NCBI GenBank assembly: GCA_018398815.1
Contig: CM031607.1
Coordinates: forward strand, 84,106,268 to 84,170,267
Origin: Conus ventricosus
Lineage: Eukaryota; Mollusca; Gastropoda; Neogastropoda; Conidae
Length of the DNA stretch: 64,000 nt
Direction of reading: 5' to 3'
The notes below the pieces were generated by a model that saw only the letters and a list, made by a program, of their open reading frames with translations, was not told the origin of the DNA and made no database searches. Both the position numbers and the translations under genes were made by a program. Below are positions 22,445-35,859 of this stretch, piece after piece. Within the stretch, counting starts at the first letter, position 1, and the number at the start of each line of letters is the position of its first letter.

Positions 22445-25400
22445 GTAAGTGCTTGGTAATGATCGGCTTATTTTGTTGATATATCTCAAGAGTAGGAATC
22501 GTATTTATTGGTAAGATTGTTTATAGAGACAAATAGGAAAGATGTCTAAAATGTTTTGAATCAGAAAATTTGTTTGTAAGGAAATAACTTCTGCACAGTC
22601 TGGCAGGATGATTCACCTGTCTTTTCGCGTTGATCCCTGGGACAGCGGGTAGCCGACCCATGTGGCATAACATTAGGCTACTTGATAAGTTATAATGTGT
22701 GTTTTTTGTACAGATTCGTTCAGTTGGAATTACTGACCACTCTTCCATCGAAAATTTTCTCTCTAAAGTCTTGGTTGGTTTGAAAAGGAGGGATCGACTT
22801 TCCATTATTGTGTTGACCACGTGCGAGACAAGTTACGGCAACGCAGGCTAGGCTAATAGTGGGGGCTGTGTTTTTGATAATAAGTTGCCTTTATCCTGTT
22901 TTGTGAAAGGAATGTCCACATTATCATTTATGTATTACTGTCATTAAAAACATGATTTCAAGAGGACAACTTGTATTTCGGTCGATAATCGATCGTTGCA
23001 GGTTGTTTTAAAAAGACAAAGTTCTGCCGAGGTTGTTTTAAAAAGACAAAGTTCTCTTCTTCTTCTTCCTAAAATACTGGTTCACTCAAAAACGAGTAGA
23101 TCACCAGCGCGCATGTTAAAAAGTCAAATAAAATAACATAGTGCTACTCAGTCTGTTGGCCCCTGGAGCAAATTTGGCAACAAGGGGTCGCACTGGATAT
23201 TCAAGAAGTTAAAAGCAATGGCCAGATTCAGGCACAGGTAAACCATAAAGTATCTGGGAAGTTAAAATAGAAAATCGTCAATTGCCAGCACTACTAAGCA
23301 CTGATGGTTCTCTCAGCAAATAGGCCTACAACAGAACCAAAGTGTCCCTGTACTTCTCTCTTTTGGGCTTTTAATGATATCAACAGAAATAAACTCTCTT
23401 TTGGGCTTTTAATGATATCAACAGAAATAAACATGACAGATTCCCCCGAAATGCGATCTCATAGAGATGATGGCCATGCAGATCAGCGATAGCGAACATA
23501 ATACCACTTACACACGTCGATGTAGTTAATTTAGCATGACTATGGCTCGTCTCTCAAGATTTATATTCAACCAATTAAATAGAACAGATATTTATAGAAG
23601 ATCCAGGGCTTCTGCTGGGGTGAAAATCTTTCGGGTCCCAGGGACCCCTTCATCAGATTTTTAAGGGGTCCCAGGCTAACATTAAGGGGTCCCTACTCCA
23701 CAATAAAAACAACAAAATATACGTTAAAACATTGCATCCCTGCACGCGCACTGCAATTGTCACAGACACATCATCACAATAAAAACAACAAAATAAACAT
23801 CAAAAATTGTATCCGTTCTCGATCTTGCTCCTCTGCTACGCTTTTTCGCTTTTGCGACGATAATTTCGTTAACCACGCTTCGAGAGACATGTTGGAAACA
23901 AGGCTTCGCGGAAATGTCTCTCTCCTGCCGGGAAAATGAAAAGCGTCACATGGCTCAAAGTAGGAAAATTCGGTCAACTGAAAACGATGCCGTGGCCTAG
24001 CGTTAAGCTTAGTCAGCCTCAGCAGACGACAAAAGTGACCGGCGTATGTTGTTAGGAGGCTGCCCTACTCGCTTTGTTACTGTTCAAACTTGAAAAGGGA
24101 TGGGTTCGGTCCGAAGTGTAGCAGACCTACGATGTTACGGCACCCAACTTACGACGTTGAAGGCAGTCTTTTCTCACTTTATGTCTGACTTCACCAAAAT
24201 TTGAAGGGGTCCCTGGGGACCCCTTACACGGACACCCAGTGCGTCCCGTAGAGTTTTAATGCGTACTGTACGCAATTTTTTGCGTTTTCAGAAGCCCTGA
24301 GATCCTTTAACAACATATATCTCAGAAATGCTTAAATAACATCAGATTACAACGATAAAAATTTCGACAACATGCGCACCCCTGCCGGAAAGGGGTAGGA
24401 ATAGTTTGGTAGGGGAGACAGGAAAGGAGGGGAAAGGCTAGGTTGTCAGGTTTTCCTACTTTTTTTTTTTTTTTTTAACCATATAGCCTAGGTTTTAGGA
24501 TTTACAGTGGCATAAAAATGCCCTGATTCAGTATCAGTCAGTATGACTTGTAAGTGCTTTCGACCAAAATGATAATTTGTGCACACTCTTGCAGTATACA
24601 GGGTTTTTCTTATTGACATATTTTGTATATTGCTGAGATCACCATTTCTATGATGAATTTGAGAAGCTTAAAGCATGCTATTTGAGTAATTTATAGGGCT
24701 GACAGCCTTATTTATGAAACTTTGAAGGGCCTGGAGTACAGAGGTGAAAGCCAAAAAACTGTTACTTGTCTTGGGGTACGGAAGAAAAATGATGTGCTCT
24801 GTTACTCATGTTGTAGGCCTACTGTTGATGTCTTCATATAATTTATGCATTCTTTAGTACTAGCAGCATGTGGTATTGTGCATGCTTTATTTTTTGTTCC
24901 AGCCTATCATTATTGATGCCAGAGGGCATTTGCTGGGTCGCCTGGCAGCCCTCGTGGCCAAAACTCTACTGCAAGGTGAGTGAACAGAGCAAGAGTTCAG
25001 TAAGGACAGTAAAGTGCTAAGCCTCAAACACTGAACTAGAATGTATTATGTTAGCAAGGATATCCGAATCTAGGAAGTGTAAGGATCATGAGCATGATGA
25101 TAAATCAATTGTGTTGAGCAATACTAAGGTTAATGCAAAAGTAAAAAACATGGTGTAGATGTTTCAAAAGCAATACAAAGGTTTATATAGTTGAAAAAAC
25201 ATTGTATATTCTGACATTTATATATCAGGGGTGGGAATTCTCCTCGGATCCGCGGAATTCCGCGGTAGAAGCAAAAGATTTCCTCGGATTTGAAATGTTA
25301 TTTCCTCGGAAAATGAAATTCGCGGAGATAGGGCCTATCTCTTGTTCGGTTACGGTCGATTTCGGTAATCAGATGGCCTGTCTAGCAGGATACAGTAGGC

Positions 25401-25733
25401 CTATATCCGGCGCTAAGAACTGTGGGATACATTCAAAAATGGCGTACCGACAAGACATCGTAAAGCGCGGGCTTCAGAAATTTGACGAAAGCAACATAAA
25501 AAATCCATGGAGATGGGAGTGGATGGAGAAGACAGCAGACAACGAAAGGCTGTGTACATTCATGAGAAAAATTCTGGCTCCTGGACTCGCTTTTTGTTCT
25601 CTGTGTGAAAAAGAAGTCAACTACTCCAGTCGTGGGCTTGTTGCACTGCAAGACCACGTGAAATGTGCCAAGCACAAAGAGCGTGTCATACTTCGCCGGG
25701 AAAACACCACACTTGAAGGAAAGCACGTCTCTA

Positions 25734-25764
<31 letters not shown>

Positions 25765-25919
25765 GTTCTCTCTCTGTCCCTGTCTCTCCTCTCTCTCTCC
25801 CCTCCCTCTCTCCCCCCCTCTGTCTCTCTCCCTCCCCCCTCTCTCTCCCTCCCCTCTCTCTCTTCCTCCCTCCCTCTCTCTCCCTCTCTCTCTATCTCTC
25901 TCCCTCCCTCTCTCTCTCC

Positions 25920-25957
<38 letters not shown>

Positions 25958-25966
25958 GTCTGACTC

Positions 25967-26019
<53 letters not shown>

Positions 26020-26123
26020 CTCTCTCTCTCTCGTCTCTCCCCCCCCCCCTCTCTCTCTCTCCTCCCTCCTCTATCTCTATCTCTCTCTCTGTCTGTCTGT
26101 CTGACTCTTCTCTCTCTCTCACT

Positions 26124-26156
<33 letters not shown>

Positions 26157-28706
26157 CTCTCTCTCTCAGAGATGGGATTTTTCCGCCGATTGGCGGATTT
26201 CCGTCTTTTTGATGGCCCAGGGGTCGTTTTTGAGATCAGTGTAAATCCGTTGAGAAAATTGGGGGGGGGGGGGGGGGGGCGCGTGGTAGAGGTAGGTTTG
26301 TGATGAAGCTAATGTACGGCGAGAGGTCGATCGATATTGTGTTCTCAATTGATCCGTTCGCAAATGGATGTTCCGGTTTCTGCTTGGGCAGTCGAGACTG
26401 CTGTCTTTGTTTTCATTCTGCGGTTAACCGAACACATCAAAGCGCAAGTTGATGTGTTGGAGAACGCGGCAAACTGTTTGCGAATTTTTTTCCTGACGCC
26501 ATTTTCTTTCGGTTTGACGAGAGTAGCGAAAACCAGAATGTTTCGTCAGATAGCAGAAAGCGAGAAAGTTTTTGCGAAGCAAGTCGATGCTTCAGTTAAA
26601 AAAAATGGACTTGGAAGTGGTTGAGGAGGAAGTGAGCGCAAAAGTGATGCTGACCAGTTTCAAAGGCGCCGTTCAGCCACAGTGTGATTCTCAGACTGAA
26701 AGACTGCATGAGGGAAAATCACCTATCCAGGACCAGCAGTCTGCACATGGTGTAATGACGCGATCAAGTATGGCTCACGGGGCAAGTCAGCATTGATCAA
26801 CCACGTTCTTGCTGAAAAGCACCTAGCAAGAGTGAAAGATCGTCTTACAAACGAGACTCTTGGATCGTTTGGGCATCGGCGAGTCTACCACCACCCCCAC
26901 TCCCACCCCGTCTCTCTCTCTCTCTCTCTCTCTTTTCTCTCTCTCTCTTCTCTCTCTCTCTCTGTGAAGAGTAATGCTATTTGTTTTGTTGAGTAATGAT
27001 ATTAATAATATTGCAGGTTATCTCCAGATAGATGTAATGCCCACAATCATCAAGCTGATTATTTTGCAATGAAGGTTCTCTTTGAAAAAAACAGGTTACA
27101 CCAATGTCACAGTAGGACCTATACACAATTGTGTAGTCAATATTTTACGTAATAAATAGCATACAACAACTATTTTAGTGAGAGAGAGATCAAAACAAAA
27201 AAATTGCAAGGGTGTTATTGACATTCTACAGACAAGCAAACAAAACATAAGTAAACAGACGATAGTACGGAAAAAGTCGTAGTAGTAGTAAATAATAATA
27301 AGAATAATGATTTTTACCTATACCACCGCATCACAAAAATCTTTTCTTTTCTGGTTATGATATCATGGGGGGAAAAAATCAGTTACACACATTCATACAA
27401 ACGAGCAGACCGGCATATATGCATAGCGCATGCATACTTATACTCTGGTGAGTAGATTTAGCAAGTGACATCATTAATGTTGAGGAGTATCAGAAGTGTG
27501 AAAGTGTTTTTTTTTTCTTATTGTAATAGAGATGGATCAAGTTGAAAAGAAAAAAAAAAACTGCTTGTGGGCACACAATTTGCACACTTTGAATATGATC
27601 CTTAGTCAACTCTCTCACTTATTATTATTCTATAAAGGAATCAGAATCCTCCGTGGTATTTGAAGGACAACTACAAGAAATTATTTGATTGGTGTTCAGG
27701 TAAACTTTTTTAATAAGTATTTTGAAGGATGGCTATTACTATTGAAACTATAACTGCTCGCTGAAATGTGATGTGAAGGACAGTAATGAGAAACTGACTT
27801 GCAACTGCTGGAAAATTGTGTGACTATTAGCAACTGGAAAATCACCAATCCTGTATCAATGGTCTTCATGATTTCCTGACAGACATCAATGGCGAAGGTG
27901 AGAAAGTCTTTTTTTTTTGTAGGATCAAGGTTATTAATACTTTTGAATACTTTGGTGTCTCAGATGCTGATTTTTGCAGGTTAAATTCTAAAAAATCTTC
28001 AGCTTCAGGGGGCTTCGCCCCTGACCCCCACCAGGGGCCTTGCCCTGGACCCCACGGGGGCGCTGAAGGCCCCGGACCCCCGCCACTTTTTTTCCCCTCC
28101 TTTTTCACATTATGAGAATCCATCTCTGCTCGTACAGTTAGCTGCCAATCTTTAATTTGGCAACAAGCAAAGCAGTTACAATCTGAATGAACACATAGTC
28201 AGAATTTGGAAAAAGAGGGGGGTAGTTACCGCCAAGGACACTAACAGAGTACAGGACGAGACACAATGCATTTCGACCTCTTAGGTCTTCTTCAGGCAAA
28301 AACAAATAACCTTTTGGGCAATGAGAGGAACAACATGTAGCCACTTAGCTTCGCTGCTCCTGTTCGTCTCCAAAAGGTTTTGGAGACAAACAGGAAAAGC
28401 GAAGCTAAGTGGGTACATCTTCTTCTTGTCAATGTCCTTAAGGTTATTTGTTTTCGCCAGAAGAAGACCAAGAGGTAGATATGCATTGTGTCTAGTCCTG
28501 TACTCCGTGTCCTTGGCGGTAACTAACCCCCTCTCTATCCAAATTTTGCTTCATTTCCGCCTTCAGTCACTCGCTTTGAAACATACAGTCAGATGCCAAT
28601 CCTTTTCAGAAAACATACTGCTGTGATGATGTTATACTTGCTATATTATGAAAGTAGAAGAACCTTTTGCGTACCTTCAGAATTGGAAACATAATAATTA
28701 AATATG

Positions 28707-28755
<49 letters not shown>

Positions 28756-31700
28756 ATATATATTATATTCTGCATTATATCTTACAAACTCGTGCTTTAT
28801 GCTTACGCAGAACTGATTCCCTGTCAAGACTAGGGAGAACAAGAAGTGATGAATATATTTTTGTGTCGGACCTCTGAAAATTTGTGGGAACTGAGTTTCT
28901 GATCTTGTTCTTGATTTTGTTAGAATATATATGTATGAAACCTATCATCAGTTTCTGATCTTATTCTTGTCTTGTTAGAATTAGATGTGTGAAAGTTGGA
29001 TTTTTTTTTTTTTTTTTTTTTTTCCCCCAAATGACTGGTGAGTTGATTTTAACGTAGTGACAGCCCTGATGTGGCCCTTTGCGGTCGGCTGGGCTATAAG
29101 CAACATTATCTTATCTTGTTAGAATTTATATATGTATGAAACCTATCATCAAGACTTGTGACATAAATGATAACTGTTCTGGCTTTCCATGTCCATCACC
29201 AAATGATGGGATGAATTCTGTAGTTAATTTCATTCAGTGTGCTGATCGTGTTTGTGGCTGAACTCTTAGACTTCCATGTGTATAATTTTGTAAAGCAAGT
29301 CAGTGTGTTCAATATTAAAGCACCTGATAATATCATGTTCAGATAAGTTGTTCCTTGTTAATTTTTTGGAAAAGTTTGTTTAGAATCATTTTTCTCTTGC
29401 TTTTTGTAACGCTTATTATACATTTGCATTTTTACGAAGCCAGGAGTTGGCAGATGGACAAAACAAAGGAAGCAAGAAAATACCTTTTCCATGGTTACAT
29501 TTTGCTTTTTTTTTTTCCTTTTTTTTTCTCTCTCCATAATTTGATACTGAGAAATTGGTTGATAAAGTTAAGTTCAGAAATGATATTGATATGGTGCGTG
29601 TGCTGAATTAATGCATATCTGTATTGTTATATGAAATATTTTAATATGAAGCTTGATATTAAGATTTTTCTCCCATGAAGATTTTGTTGAAAGATTGGAA
29701 ACAGAAACTATATGTTATGTACCATGTTTGATCTTCTGTTTGTGTGATTACACCCAGGCTGTCACTTTGTTTTTGGAAAAAAAAAAAGCCCATGTGAAAA
29801 TGAAATTATACTAAATCAGGATATGGGAGACCAGGAATGATGAAACATTTTTGTGTCTGGACCTCTGAAAATTTGTGGAGGAACTGAGTTTCTGATCTGG
29901 TTCCTTAGTTTTGTTACATCAGAGGTGCATGAACAAAACCTTGTCTCCAAGACAATACAATTTGGGCTTTTTGTTGAGAGACAAATTATCAGTGCTTTGG
30001 AATTCTGTGTGATAGGTCAGTACTGAATAGGGGGGAGGGAGGGGGGTAGGAGTGTTTCATGTGTCATTATCTTGACAGAAATGATGGCTGATCATGTCTA
30101 AACCCTTTGAAGTGCGTGCATGTTGTAGAGTGAGCACATGTTGACAGTTCCATCATTAATGTCATTATGTGGCAAAGTGACATCCCATTCCCCTTTCTGC
30201 TTGCTCAAGGGCAGTTCCCCATGAAGAATAAAGAATTGTGTTGTTTGCAATGTGAATGGGGTGCACTGTTTTCCAGGTCAGAGAGTTGTGGTGGTAGGGA
30301 TGTGAAGGAATCAACATCTCAGGAAATTTCTACAGAACAACGTGAGTAGAGCATGAAAATGCAGGCCAAACAAGAGACAAACACAACAAATTATTGCTGT
30401 TAATTTTTTCCTGCATGTGGCTAACTGACCTGTGCATCTACATACTTGTTTTGTATGTTTTTAGACCACTTCTTTTATCTGGTAATGTTTTATTCTTTCT
30501 TGACTAAAGAAATGGTCAATTCGTGTTGCAGCTGGCTAGCAACAGCAATGAATTGACGTTTTCACACCAAATGGAAAAATCATCATGAGACAGTGTGCAG
30601 ATAAATGATTTGTAGTGTATTTTTTGTGGAAAAAATTCTCTCTCTCTGTCTGTTTTTCTCCTTCAGTTTGTTGTTTAGGCATGATAGACTGCCCTCTAAG
30701 CAATACACGAGAAGATCGAGAAGAATAAAAAGTTTTAATTTTGGAGTAGTTTAAGTATTGGCCTGCGAAAGCCAACTGGTTATCTGGCTACTTGAGGAGT
30801 ACGCCCAAAAACAAAGTTGGCCCGTATTAGGGTTCAGAGCTCCAGGATGCTAATGGTATGATGACCCCACAGCATTAATTAACCGTCTTTTTATTGAGTG
30901 TTGGGATAAGTGCCTCAGGGATGCAATTTTTTGTTTTGCTTTGATAGCCTTGTTAAGTTGTTCCGCCATATGTATATTGTTACTGAAAGGAAATCAGTAT
31001 GTTTTGTTTTAGTCAGAGGGGTTGGTGATATACTGTGTTTTAAATTGGTCTCTTGAGTTTTAAATCTGCGATTCTTTGGTTTATTAAGTCTGGGCTGTTA
31101 AAACGTGCAAGTAGTGTTTTTCAGTGGCCTGTAGCCCACTGGTCAGCTGGTTATGCTTTGTGTGACTGGACCTGACATGACGTCATGTTTGGGTTTTGCA
31201 TTGTTATACACAACAATTTAGATGAAATAGAGATGTTGTGGTGCTTCTTTTGCTGAATGTCAGTTGTATGTTTTAGACTTTGTGAACATTTTGACTTGTA
31301 TACGCAGCTCTTTTGATGGTTTCCAGTGATGGTGTTCACTTACCTACATTGTCAGATTACTTTGACGATTAACACCCATTCTGAGGAAAACACAGTAACT
31401 GAAATACTTTGTTGATATCGTCGATAAAGTGGAGAAAGGTGACAGTTGATTTGCAAGACAGTAATTGTCTTTGAAACATGTGAATGTGTTATTCCATGTT
31501 GTTACTGAAAGTGTGTACATGGACCTGCTTTTTCCAAATGTGAGGGGCTGATTCAGGTCAGATGTCAAACTAGACCCATGTGCACTTGTTGAAGACATTC
31601 TTCTGCAGCTGTTCTAAGAACATTAGCAGGTTTCTGTTTCAGTATGTTATTTACATCTGGCCTGAATTCTTGTCAGTAGTGTTTCTTTTTTCATTGTCAT

Positions 31701-33584
31701 ATTATTCATGTAGTTAAAGGGTGGTGGTTCAGGTCGATTTTGATGGTATCTTTGTCAGTTTTCTAAGCAGAATTACCAGATACTTTTATGCCAAAGTTTT
31801 CTGGAGTTGCTGTTTGAAAAAAATTGATTTTTTGTTTTGTTTTGTTCTTAATAGATATGATGGGTTTGTACATGGAATTTGCAGAGCGGGGTCAGTCAGT
31901 CCAGAGAACAAGCTATGTAGGGTTGATGGTTGTGTGATTGCAGTGAAGTACTTGGAGTACCTGAAGAAGAGGTGCAATGTGAAACCAGCCGAGGGCCCTA
32001 CCACTTCCGTGCCCCCTCCAAGATGTTCATCCGTGTCGTCAGAGGTAATTGTAACATGACTAGTCATCCTTATTCAAATGTTGTTTTTAAAAACACACAC
32101 CAACATGCCCCGCCCCTTCCATGATGTTCATTCCCCATCGTCCAAGGTATTGTAAGATGATACAGAGAACATCACTTGGTCAAAAATGAAAAAAACAACA
32201 ACAAAAGAACCAAAAAACCCCATGCTCCCCTCTAAGACGTTTATCTGTGTTGTCAGAGGTATTTAAAAATAACTGTACACTGACACACCCTTTGTGAAAT
32301 GTTTAAAAACAAAAAAAAACCCCCGCCCCTCCAAGATGTTCATCCATGTCGTTAGAGGTATTGTAAAATGACTGTACACTGACATTGCTTTGTCAAATAT
32401 TTAAAAAAAAATAAAAATTGCCCTTCGAAGGCGTTTATCCGTGTTGGGTGGAGGTACTGTAAAATGACTGTACAGTCATATCACTTAATGTGCCTTAAAG
32501 AAAGAATTGTCCCGGAAAATTTGGCCTTATTTTTATTCATTGACTTTGGTTTCAGATGTACAAAAAAATGCCTCTTACTAGTTTTAAAATAAAATGGTGC
32601 ATTCATTTTCATTTGATATTGTGTAGACAGCAGCTACATTGTGAGTCGAAGGGGGTGATGTGAATGGTTTGTAACAGAGGCAGTGTTGATGATGACCTTT
32701 TTCCTTACCTACATTGATTCACATGAAATCACACTGGATCTGAAACACTGCTGGAAAGAAAAAAAAAATGATAGGACAGACTGTTGAAGCCGGTTTTAGA
32801 AGTTGAGGGGGCAAAATGAATTTGAATCGATGCCTGGGTGATGTGAAAATTTGGTATGTAAAGTGGTAAGAACATGGATAAATCTTGGTGACAGCGTTTC
32901 CATGACGACATCGATTCACTATACAAATTTTCCGTGTTTCGGTGCAGTCTTCCATTCATGTAAACGTGGCTCAGCTTTCAGTGCTTTTTTTTATTTTTAC
33001 TGGTACGAAATTGCCAAATAAGTTTTATGAAATTTGGCTGAGGGTAGTGACATGCAACAACATGATGCCATGAACATTCTCAATCACCAATATCAAATGG
33101 GTTCTTTGACTAGCTGACCCGACAGCTTGAAAGTTGATGAAAAGTTGGCAGTGTTCCATAGGGTATGCGCCTTCCTTCGTGGAATACAGCGCATTGCTTT
33201 TTAAAATAAAGTTCTTCTTTTTGTTTGTATTGGTATTGAACAAGGTTTTTTTTGGACAACCACAACAAAATATATGTACCACAGACAAAGACCCAAGCAC
33301 AACTAGATTTATTGGCAGGATAAAGACTGAGTTATTTAAAAGATTGTTTTTTTTCTTTCTTTCGGGGTGAATTTGTATGCCCTTACTATCCAGTAGCAGG
33401 GCTAATTTTGGACCAACCAACTTGTTTGATGTACTTAGACAGGGTTTGGAAGAAAAAACCGCGTCTACACGTTGTTTGGTTTTTGATCCTTTGTGTTAGC
33501 TTTGTTTCAGTTCAGTTCTTTATGATTTAAAAAAACACACACACACACACACACACCACACACACCCCACACACACACACACAA

Positions 33585-33627
<43 letters not shown>

Positions 33628-35769
33628 CTCTTTTCTCTCTCTTCCCTTTTTTTTCCCTATTGCGAGTCTGGGTTTAGATTCGGTCTCTCTCTGAAAAAAA
33701 AATTTTTGGTGGAAAAAAAAATGTTTGGTGACGGTTCAGTGAGGTTGCTTTCATGTCGTTGGAAGTGATGTATTTTAGCCTTTAGGAACAGTGGCAATGT
33801 TTAAAGAGAAGTGATGCATCGTAGTGATGTATTTTAGCCTTTTGAACAGTGGCACCGTTAATGATGACAAATCTTTACATGATTCACTCATGAAATCACG
33901 CCTTGGGGTGTGAAATACTGCTGGGGAAATAACACCTTCAACGTGTTTCCTCTGCACCGTCCCCCAAACCCCTTTTCCGCCACTACATCACTAAAAGAAA
34001 AAAGAGCCAAAAACAGTCATGCAGTGGAGGGGCTATGATTGGGGGGGGGGGGGGGGGGGGGGGGGGGATATAAGAATAACAAAAATGCAGATTTGCAAGG
34101 TGTGAATAGGTAGCGGCACGCCCCTGTCAGCAGTGATGGAAAGGTTGATTTTAGGTGAAAATAGGCCAACTTCAATCAGGCAGTACTGGTGTAATACTGT
34201 ATCTATAACGATGCTTTTTGATTCTGAATAAACCTTTATTTATCTACTTTTTATTCTCATGTATTTTCATTTTTGTCATGAATGCGTGAGAGAGAGAAAA
34301 TCTAAATGAAAAATACCCCCTGGAAAGAAAAGTCAGCTTCGCCGTCAGCGAAATTGCCGACGTCCGCCGAACCCGAAGTTGGTACGTGTTGGAAAATCTC
34401 GACTCGCTTTACACATGCTGGACAGAGTGATCTAAAAATAGTTTCATAATAAAGATCGAAGATTCCTCTTTAAAACAGTACAAGTTTCAAAATAATTTAA
34501 GTCCAGTATTAATTTGAGAAAACGAGTTGAAAAATTGGGTAAATTTCAATCTACTTTATCTCCAAGAAATACTGAATAAAGATATATCATCTTAGGGTGC
34601 GCTGGAAAGAGGATTTCAAGTCCTACACAGCGGTATGCAAATGAGCTCTATCCGTGCCATAGCCACCAATCGCAAGCCGGGAAAAGCGAGTGTGCGGAAC
34701 GTCGCGAGGCACAACAATACAATCGGAATGGCGACCTACATGGCAAGTGCGTCGGACCGACACATCGTTTCAAATGAATGGGACGTCCGTGTCCAGGATC
34801 TCTATGGTAAGTTTTATTTGTGATTATGGCAGATCGATTATTTAAGCACATCTTTCAAAGAAATGATCGGTTGAGAATGACCAGATTATGGTTAGTTTTG
34901 AATTAGAAGTGATCAAGTGAAAGTGTTAGGAAAAACATGTTCTGTACTCTTGTTGTCTTCCTGTCGAAGTTGATTTAATTTTATCGAAAGGCTCATTTTA
35001 CCTAAACATTAACTAAATATAATTTCAAGATTGCACATTGTCGAATCGTATGTTTTATTTTTTATATAATAAAAGTTTGGGGCATATTTTATTAAATTAT
35101 TTGACAGTATCGATTACCGGAAGTTGAATGACTTTGGTCACAAGTAACAAAACGATCTGGTCGATCTTGCGCGGCCGTGTTCGTGCGTTTTTCTTCGAAG
35201 TTAATGCGCATAGTGATCGTTTATTTTTTTTGTTTCATGCAAATCTGTTGATTCTGTCATTGTATGTGTATTTTGTAATAGTATTGAAGAAGGGGCAGTA
35301 GTACTTGTTGGATTTTTCTCGCGTGTATGAGCCCACCACGCTGGTGACCTACTCGTTTTGAGTGAACCAGTATTTTAGGAAGAAGAAGAAGAAGAGAAGA
35401 AGACCACATCATTCCGTTTATTATCTCTCTCTCTCCCTCCCCCCTTATACAACACAGTCACGAAAGAACATACATTTTATGAAAAAGACTGCATTTAAAA
35501 AAATACTAGATCGATTGTGTGTGTGAGTGAATGAGTGTTTTAGTTTGCTTTTCTTGTTGCTATTGTTAAGGTACTTCAGCACTTTGAGCTTTCTAGTATT
35601 TATATAAATGTATGGTGAGAAAAGTACTAAAGAAATGTTCCTTGTTAAAATATGCTCACTTAGATTATTTTCCAGTAAATCTCATTCACTTCATTGTAAA
35701 AAGGTTATATTGCAAATGTCTGTGATGTCTTGAAAACACACTCACAATCACATGATTTAGGTGTGTGTG

Positions 35770-35859
<90 letters not shown>

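Larger units (their letters stand above)
25226..26166 (+). mobile_element. BED-finger hAT-type element fragment with CT-rich expansion
   Basis: Starts with a CAGGGGTGGGAATTC left-end sequence. A frame from about 25439 reads [15 protein letters not shown] and a finger [25 protein letters not shown] (C-x2-C...H-x4/5-H). The frame then runs straight into a CT/CA microsatellite (25728-26165). No matching right TIR was found. Confidence 0.65.
26167..28128 (+). mobile_element. BED-finger hAT-type element with paired ends
   Basis: Left end CAGAGATGGGATTTTTCC (26167) and right end AATCCATCTCTG (to 28128) are inverted. Inside: a 19-nt G tract (26261-26279), a finger-coding region (26521-26880), a CT run (26910-26965) and a GC-rich hairpin block (27998-28081). 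The left part matches the element at 60540 (TTTTTGAGATC..GTTGAGAAAA). The left flank is a CT repeat, so the target duplication cannot be read. Confidence 0.7.

Noticed and set aside
25621..26152. Arg-Glu and Ser-Leu rich frames
   Set aside because: Products of CT microsatellites on either strand.
32681..33924. Decayed snoRNA at 33850 as functional
   Set aside because: D box and guide are both lost although the C box remains.
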